64,000 nt of DNA from Linnemannia elongata (Eukaryota > Mortierellomycota > Mortierellomycetes > Mortierellales > Mortierellaceae). Under the pieces are notes generated by a model, which was not told the origin of the DNA, did no database searches, and saw nothing but the letters and a program-made list of their open reading frames with translations. Positions 57,720 to 64,000 of the stretch are shown in pieces; the stretch's first letter is position 1, and every line of letters begins with the position of its first letter. Location of the stretch: positions 2,542,001-2,606,000 of the forward strand of contig JAXBDG010000002.1 of assembly GCA_036320915.1 (NCBI GenBank), given 5' to 3'. A program made the translations under genes and the position numbers.

Positions 57720-58507
57720 AAACGTTGGCTGTTCATCCTTGGCGCATGTTTTGAGCTATTTTACTTCGTCATTTACTTCAGCTTCGCCATTTCCGTGTTG
57801 TTTACACAAATTCATGATGCCTATGAATGCTTTTGCCAAAATTGCTCATTATCGATTGTGGTCACCAAAGAAAATTTCAAGGACACTTGGGAAAAAATCA
57901 ATGGAATGGTAGGACAAAACAAATCATGTGCCTACTTCGACACAAAAGTTTCGCTCTTTAGGGCGTGCTCTTGCGGGGATAACTGGCTTGTGGCAGCCGA
58001 GCGTTCATAGCGACATTGCTTTGTGATCCTTCGATGTCGGCTCTTTCAATTCTTGCTTCAGCAGGAATCCAAGGTCGCGTTGTTGATGCTCTGTTCATTA
58101 GGCTATCAGAGGCACGGATTCATGAAATTTTGCCTTTTGCTTTTTCATTGCTTTGCCTTCTGTTGATATCACCTCTTTGGTAGTGCTCACCCTCTGGACC
58201 TTAGTTTCAAGCTTAATGAAAAAATACTTGCCTCCATTTTTCTCACTAACCGATCAATTATGGTTGCACGAAGAAAATTTCAAGGGAACCGAGGTGCTTC
58301 GAGGGCATTTTAGGATAAAACAGATCATCTATCTTCCTTGGAGACGACACAGCAAACAACCCTTGCAGGGATAGCTGGCTGTACGATCTATCAAGTTAAT
58401 AGCCAACTTACTATAAGTGACCATCAGTTAGCGGGAGATTGCCTTAGGAGGTTGTAAATATTGCTAACAACTCTTCCATGTTCTTTATTTATCAGCAGAG
58501 GAAAAAT
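57720..58507. other. Intergenic, nothing recognised
   Basis: Short plus-strand frames (57795-58010, 58153-58374) share the phrase GAAAATTTCAAGG, which suggests a local degenerate duplication, but no protein family is recognised. Confidence 0.4.
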
Positions 58508-60693
58508 TTAAAGTGAAACAACGTTCTTGTTCCTCGCCTCTTCTTCCTCTTTCTCCCTCTGAAGACGCTTGGATGGCTGTTGAGGGATGGTATCTATGGT
58601 ACCGCGCTTAGGTGCCTGAGGTAAGAAGTTGGCCTGGGGTCGGTAGGCAGTATCCTTGACCAACTGCTTCATCTGCATTGATGTTGGGAGCCAGTTGAAC
58701 ACCACCTGTCTGAGTATTCTCTCCCAAAGTGTCTGTGGATCCAAAAAGTGGAGAAAACAAAAGAATTCAGTGGGCATTTTTTTTTCCTTTTTGAGGATTG
58801 AAACAAAAACAAGGGAAATAATGGAGAGAGGGAGGACTTACATGTCCATAGATGAGTTTGGCGGCGATGTAGGACTGTGGGTATTGTTCCTTGATGGCGT
58901 CATATCGTTCATCCTTGTAATCGCTCAATGCCTGTGTGATATTGTTGAAGGTGGTGGGTTTGATATCATACAAGTGGTTGGCGAGGAGAACTGCATCCTG
59001 CATCGCGTTTACTGCGCCGGCACCACTGCTTGGCAGAAGCTAAAGAAAGGAAAACGGTGGTCGGTTAGAAGGATGTGTACGAACCATTGTCTTGATGCGA
59101 TCATCTAATGAATCGCCATTATCCTTACTTTATGAGCAGCTAAATAGGAAACGAGAGGCGAAAGGGAGTTAGTTCGCGGAGCTGCAGAGAGGTCATATTC
59201 ACAAGCGGGCACACAGGACCCGAAAAAAGTACTCACCATCACCGATCAAAACAGTTCGTCCATGGTTCCAAGTCTCAAACAGCTGGTCCTCAAAGTAGAC
59301 CTTGGACACCAGATCGATAGGCGTAACATCGAAAAGATCGCCTAGGATGCCGTATGGTGTCTTGAAGTGTCGAATCGCGTCCATCATCTTCTTGTTTTCC
59401 TGAGGCACCCAATCTGAAGACTTGAACTGCTCATCTGCCACCTCGACGATCCCCATCTGGATGACCACACACCAGCAGATCTTGTTGCCCGGCACAGCAA
59501 ATGTCACCCACTATAGCGGAAGGTACATAGAACAACACAAAAATAAAGCGATTAGATAGCCATTGATGACTAGGAAGTGTCGTGCTCTTGCCTCAGTAAG
59601 AAGCTGCGTCAAGACTTACGGTGTATGGTGTATTTTTGTCACCAATGATGTAGAAACTCTCCGAATCCTCCCTCAAGACACCAGGGTATTTGACAGGGTC
59701 CAATTCGTCCGTTGTACCAACCAAGGATATATAGCCCCTGTTCATCTCCTTGTTATCCGACTCGGGTAAAAGCCCTTGTTTCCCCAGTGTCTTGTAGAGG
59801 TGCTTGCGGACAGCACTATGAGCACCATCTGCTCCGACAAGGATGTCACCCCTGACCGACGTGCTGTCTCCAAACTTCACAGTGACGCCGTCCTGGTCTT
59901 GTTCAAAGGAAACGATCTTCTTGGACATATGGAGTCTCTCTGTGGGCGTCTTTCTGATCAGCAAGTCGTACAGTTCTGGACGGGCAAACAAGATGCGATC
60001 GTAGCCAACTCTAAATTTTTTGTTTGTGATGAAAGGCGTAAGCGAAATGAATTGAAAAAAAGGGGTGTATGCGCCTGAGGGTAATTATAATAATGTCCCA
60101 AGGAATCAAAACGTGCAAGGGCGTGACAGGAACGTACAGGTCGGTGGTCAAAGTTTGGGTCTTGCCAATGACGTCCAGGTCGCCGGTGTAGAAAGTGTTC
60201 CTGAGCGCCGGCTTTGAGAACGACATGACCTCGTCCAGTAGACCGAGCTGTTCAATTGCAGGCAGAATATTGGGTGACTAAAAAGAAGGAAAGGGACAGG
60301 AATAACCGTTAGATACAGAGGGTCGCATGGTTGTCTATTTCTCTATGTGTTATTGTGAGCGCTTACCAAACAAATAATAGAACCTAGAAAACAAGAGATT
60401 GAAAGAAAAGAAGGACAGGACACAAAGGTCAGAACCTTGGAAATGAGATATTTGTGTTGTTATTGCCTCCGCGTAGGTCATTCCTTTCATTTCTCGAATA
60501 TAAGAAACATGTTCTACATACCAAGGGGCTTGATCTCGGCAGCACGCTCATAGATGTCGTATGGAATGCCCGCCCTCTCTAGCAGAATGCCCAAGAATAG
60601 CCCAGCGAGACCAGCGCCCGAAATAAGGACATGAGGAGGCTGGGCAGCAGCCGAATTGGGGTTGGGTGTAGGTGCCTCCGCGATTGTAGTCAT
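58508..60693 (-). CDS. FAD-dependent monooxygenase, copy 6 (8 exons, 475 aa)
   Basis: The shortest intact copy, because the N-terminus is reduced (MTTIAEAPTP). Exons: 60693-60522, 60383-60367 (17 nt), 60277-60138, 60010-59620, 59510-59237, 59139-59129 (11 nt), 59039-58842, 58732-58508, closing at 476 codons. The glycine loop reads ISGAGLAGLF (GxGxxG at 26-31), with Ser replacing Ala before the loop. DG motif at D171, GD motif at D331 with AAHK. The 17-nt exon encodes GSIICL, whereas five of the copies have a Met at the fourth position. The sixth exon ends in AAA rather than AAG, making donor context AAA|GTAAGG. The acidic residue after the second strand lies in IYERAAEIKPLG rather than IFERSAEIKPLG. 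Functional status appears intact. Confidence 0.92.
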
Positions 60694-60904
60694 CCTTGCA
60701 GAAAGTAGGCGACAGTTGCGTGGAAGGGGGAGGAGGGAAGTGAGGAATGGAAGAAGGAAGAATGGGAGTAACGGAATGAGAGGAATGGAAGGAGGAAAAA
60801 GAGATGATGAATGAATGAGATGATGAGCAGACCGAGATTCTCTCTCACTTTCTCTCACTTCTGTTGTCTTCAACTCGTCCCCTTTCCTCTGCTTCTCGGC
60901 GATG

Positions 60905-60925
60905 GTTACACAGCATATATATTTT
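60905..60925 (-). promoter_or_regulatory. Shared upstream element, copy 6 (partial)
   Basis: GGTTACACAGCATATATAT at about 60904-60922 keeps the GTTACACAGCAT core and lies about 213 bp upstream of the ATG. It is preceded by CTGCTTCTCGGCGATG as in copy 4. AATCCTGTTTATTG at about 60984 recurs upstream of copy 7 (about 63771). Confidence 0.5.
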
Positions 60926-61220
60926 TGAGCTGGCACGGTCGGAAAGGAGCCTGTTAAACAAACAAAGCACAAAAACGAACAATCCTGTTTATTGTACCCT
61001 TTCGAACTGTTTGTACGCCACAGAATGTTATTCCTCTGACACATGTCCAGGACCATGGCCCCAGGCAAAAACAAGCATATCCACTTCGATCATTTTTTCT
61101 TCTTTCGTGAGCGCTCACATCGTGTTTGACAGTAAATCCAAACCGCGAATTGCAAACAGCACCACCGGTTTTAATTAATGGAAAAAGGTAAATGAAGGGG
61201 AGGGGGTTTCTATTGTGACC

Positions 61221-63400
61221 TCAAAGAGTAGCAGCAACGTTTGCAGTTTTCTTGGCCTCTTCTTGCTCCCTCTGGATGCGCTTCGAAGGTTGTTGAGGAA
61301 TGATGTCCAAAGTCCCGCGCTTGGGCGCCTGCGGTAGGAAATTGGCTTGAGGTCGGTAGGCAGTATTCTTCTGGAGCTGCTTTTGCATCGTCGACTTGGG
61401 GAGCCAGTTGAATACGACTTGTCGAAGAATCCGCTCCGAGAACGTCTACTCGATCAACGACGATGAAAACACATAAAATTAGTACAGGTAACAAGAAGCG
61501 CGCACTTAAAAAAAAGAAGCGGGAACTGGCGATGTAAAAAGAGCCTTACATGGCCATACATGAGCTTAGCTGCCATGTAGGATTGCGGGTATTGTTCCTT
61601 GACAGCTTCGAATCTTTCCTCCTTGTAATCGCTCAATGCCTTCTTGATATTTTCGAAACTCGTCGGCTTGATATCATACAGGTGGTTGGCGAGAAGGACA
61701 GCGTCCTGCATGGCGTTCACAGCACCTGCTCCCGTGCTTGGCAACAACTACAAATAGTGAGGGATGGATGTTGTATTGATTAGAGAAAATATACCAACCT
61801 CTCTAGTTGTGATGCAAATCGCCGCCAGTAAACCAAATATGCCTTACCTTGTGGGCAGCTACAAGAAGCCAAAGTGGTGAAGCAAAAAAAGAAGCGGATT
61901 CGTCAGACATCGTTTGCCACAAAATAAGGTAGAGATGGCAATGCAAGCACCACTCACAAGTCCGAGCACCTACCATCACCGATCAAAATAGTACGTCCAT
62001 GTGTCCAGGTCTCGAACAACATATCCTCGAAGTAAACCTTCGAGACCTTCTCGATCTGGGTTTGATCGAACAAATCGCCCAAGGTGCCATAGGTCGTCTT
62101 GAAGTGACGGATCGAATCCATCATAGCTTGGTTTTGTTGAGGAACCCAGTCCGAGGTCCTAAATTGGTCATCTGCGAGCTCGGCGATCCCGATCTGAATA
62201 ATCACGTTCCAGCAGATCTTGTTTCCGGGAACTGTGAATGTCGTCCACTACATCATGTTCGTGAGAAAATCGACAATAGTTAGACGGACAGTCGTAATAT
62301 TGTATAGTGCGTTGTATGAAAGAATTGTAATAACCTTACAGTGTAGGGTGTCTTCTTGTCTCCAATAATAAAGTTAATGTCGCAATCCTCCTTGAGAACG
62401 CAGGGGTACTTCTCCGGGTCCAGTTCGTTGGTTGTGCCCACTAGTGAAATGTACCCTCTGCTCATAGCCTTGGTGTCTGCCTTGGGGAGAAGTCCTTGTT
62501 TGTCCATTGTCTTGTAGAGGTGTTGACGGACCGCGCTGTGAGCGCCGTCGGCTCCGACAAGAATATCTCCATGAACTGTGGTGTTGTCGCTGAATCGGAG
62601 CATGACCCCTTCGTGATTTTGTTGGAACGAGAGGATCTTCTTGGACATGTGCATCTTCTCGGAGGGGATCTGCTTGAACAACATGTCGTACAACTCGGGA
62701 CGGGCGAACAGGATGCGATCATATCCAACCCTACAGTGTAAACAAGTGTAAAGTCGAGCGTGTGAGGATTCTTCCAATGATACAAGCGAAAAGTACAATA
62801 GAAACTCAATGAGTTGAACGTACGCGTCGGCGGGGATGCCCTCGTCTCTGGCAATGACCTTCAATTGATCAGTGTAATAGGACGAATTCTTGAAGCTCTT
62901 GGAGAACGACATGAGCTCCTCATAAAGTCCAATTTGCTCAAAAGCGGGAAGGATGTTTGGCGACTATCGGAGGACGCATGGTAAGGATAAACTTTGTTCA
63001 AGAGAGGAAACATTCACAACGTGCATATGTATGGTCATAAATGACAAGAACGAACAAAAAAATATTCAGGAAGGATAAAATACCAGTGACATGATCGCAC
63101 CTGCAATTTAAGAAAACAAAACCACAGAAAATGTTAGCAAGGACGCAAAGGTAATAGATTTGATGGGAATGAGGTACAATTAAGAAGAAGATCCTTACCA
63201 AGGGGCTTGATCTCGGCTGTCCGCTCAAAGATCTCATAAGGAATACCTGCCATCTCGAGGAGGATGCCGAGGAAGAGACCAGCGAGACCAGCACCGGCAA
63301 TAAGGACACGTGGGGGATCGTCGGTCACCAGGGGGGGAAGATCACTGCCCTTGTACCCGACGGAAGGAAGGGGTGCGGTGCTGTCGTTATCAGTGGTCAT
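61221..63400 (-). CDS. FAD-dependent monooxygenase, copy 7 (8 exons, 485 aa)
   Basis: Exons: 63400-63199, 63100-63084 (17 nt), 62963-62824, 62730-62340, 62247-61974, 61858-61848 (11 nt), 61747-61550, 61445-61221, closing at 486 codons. The last exon has no internal start, so it is easily missed. It reads TFSERILRQVVFNWLPKS and later NFLPQAPKRGTLDIIPQQ, ending AATL. The glycine loop is IAGAGLAGLF (GxGxxG at 36-41), DG motif at D181, GD motif at D341 with AAHK. Exon lengths (140, 391, 225) match copy 6, its neighbour only about 530 bp away, and both share GQ-poor N-termini starting MTT. They are therefore a recent pair (inference). The distance between copies 6 and 7 is the shortest in the array. 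Confidence 0.92.
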
Positions 63401-64000
63401 TGTTAGAAAAGTGTAATAGGGTGATTAAGTAGGGCAAGCGTGGAAACAAGGGGATAAAAAAACGTGGCTGAAACGATTATAAAGGAAGGGAAGGGGGGTG
63501 GAGAGAGAGAAAGGAAGGTGAGTGCGAAACAACGAAGGTGAGAGAGGAATGGGAGATGAGGAGAGACAAGGTGAAGGAATGAATGATGACAAAAAGTATG
63601 AAGAATGAGAGAGATGAGGCTAATCAACTTTCTTCATTCCTTCTTGCCATTGTTTTGCCCATGCTACGACGTTTGTCTCCGACCTTGGTACATGGCAGCG
63701 ACACCTGTTTTCTGTGGGAGCGGAGAAGGGATTTTCTTTTCTCTCGGTGAGCAATGGGTGCAAAGAATAAAATCCTGTTTATTGCGATATGCAAGAGAGA
63801 GTGAGAGAGAGAGAGAGAGAGAGGCTTATGAAGGTTATGATCGAAACCTTGTTAGCATGGCATTGCATGTATGGTATGCCTGAGTGGCGCAACAGAGAGT
63901 GGATCTCGCCCATACTGCATGTCCCCTTCATTACTAGCGACAAAGCGACCTCCAATTCCTGCTAAAACAAAGGCTGTAAAAGCCGATATCGAGGGATTGA
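63401..64000. other. Upstream region of copy 7, with (GA)n and window edge
   Basis: A (GA)n run lies at about 63794-63823. GTTAGCATGGCATTGCAT at about 63852-63869 loosely resembles the shared promoter element. From about 63860 to the window edge the minus strand has an open frame (SAFTAFVLAGIGGRFVASNE) that could be the 3' end of another gene, but I do not recognise it and 140 bp is too short to judge. Confidence 0.35.

Noticed and set aside
8346..63400. Classical secondary-metabolite gene cluster
   Set aside because: No synthase, transporter or cluster-type transcription factor is visible. Only one enzyme family is amplified.
1..64000. CRISPR arrays, tRNA or rRNA genes, bacterial promoters or ribosome binding sites
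   Set aside because: None seen, and the spliced gene structures show a eukaryotic nuclear genome.

Overview
The window is nuclear DNA of a filamentous fungus, most likely an early-diverging Mortierellomycota species (inference). The evidence is protein genes with many short GT–AG introns, F-box and NLRC3-type leucine-rich-repeat genes, a Mortierella-like N-terminal domain on an LRR protein, hAT and chromodomain Ty3/gypsy relics, and frequent A/T homopolymers. I see no bacterial operon structure, CRISPR array, rRNA or tRNA gene.

The dominant feature is a family of FAD-dependent monooxygenases, all on the minus strand. Six copies look intact: 8346-10575, 11850-14011, 45650-47933, 49095-51277, 58508-60693 and 61221-63400. 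A seventh, truncated relic lies at about 14643-15290. All six intact copies share an eight-exon structure that I reconstructed by reading splice sites and phases. It includes a 17-nt second exon and an 11-nt sixth exon. The 11-nt exon completes the Gly-Asp FAD-binding motif. Predicted proteins are 475-489 residues. Blocks of upstream sequence are shared between copies, so promoters were duplicated with the genes.

Layout: 1-8 kb holds repeats, an F-box/LRR gene, a hAT transposase relic and a four-helix membrane protein. 8.3-15.3 kb is the first monooxygenase block. 15.3-21.1 kb is gene-poor and contains a strong 64-bp inverted repeat. 21.1-45 kb is a block of ordinary conserved genes: a Qc-SNARE (syntaxin 6/Tlg1-like), a NUFIP-like zinc-finger protein head-to-head with a PDCD2/Tsr4-like protein, an Old Yellow Enzyme, a p24 cargo receptor, an aldo-keto reductase of the Kv-beta type, a type-B carboxylesterase, an alpha/beta hydrolase and an F-box protein. 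45.6-51.3 kb is the second monooxygenase block. 52-57.5 kb has a gypsy integrase/chromodomain relic and a decayed LRR gene. 58.5-63.4 kb is the third monooxygenase block.

The ordinary genes work in separate pathways: endosome/Golgi traffic, ribosome and snoRNP assembly, ER export and redox metabolism. The NUFIP/PDCD2 pair may be co-expressed from one 306-bp promoter. No polyketide or peptide synthase lies in the window, so the monooxygenases look like a lineage-specific tandem expansion rather than part of a classical biosynthetic cluster. Their substrates cannot be read from the sequence.
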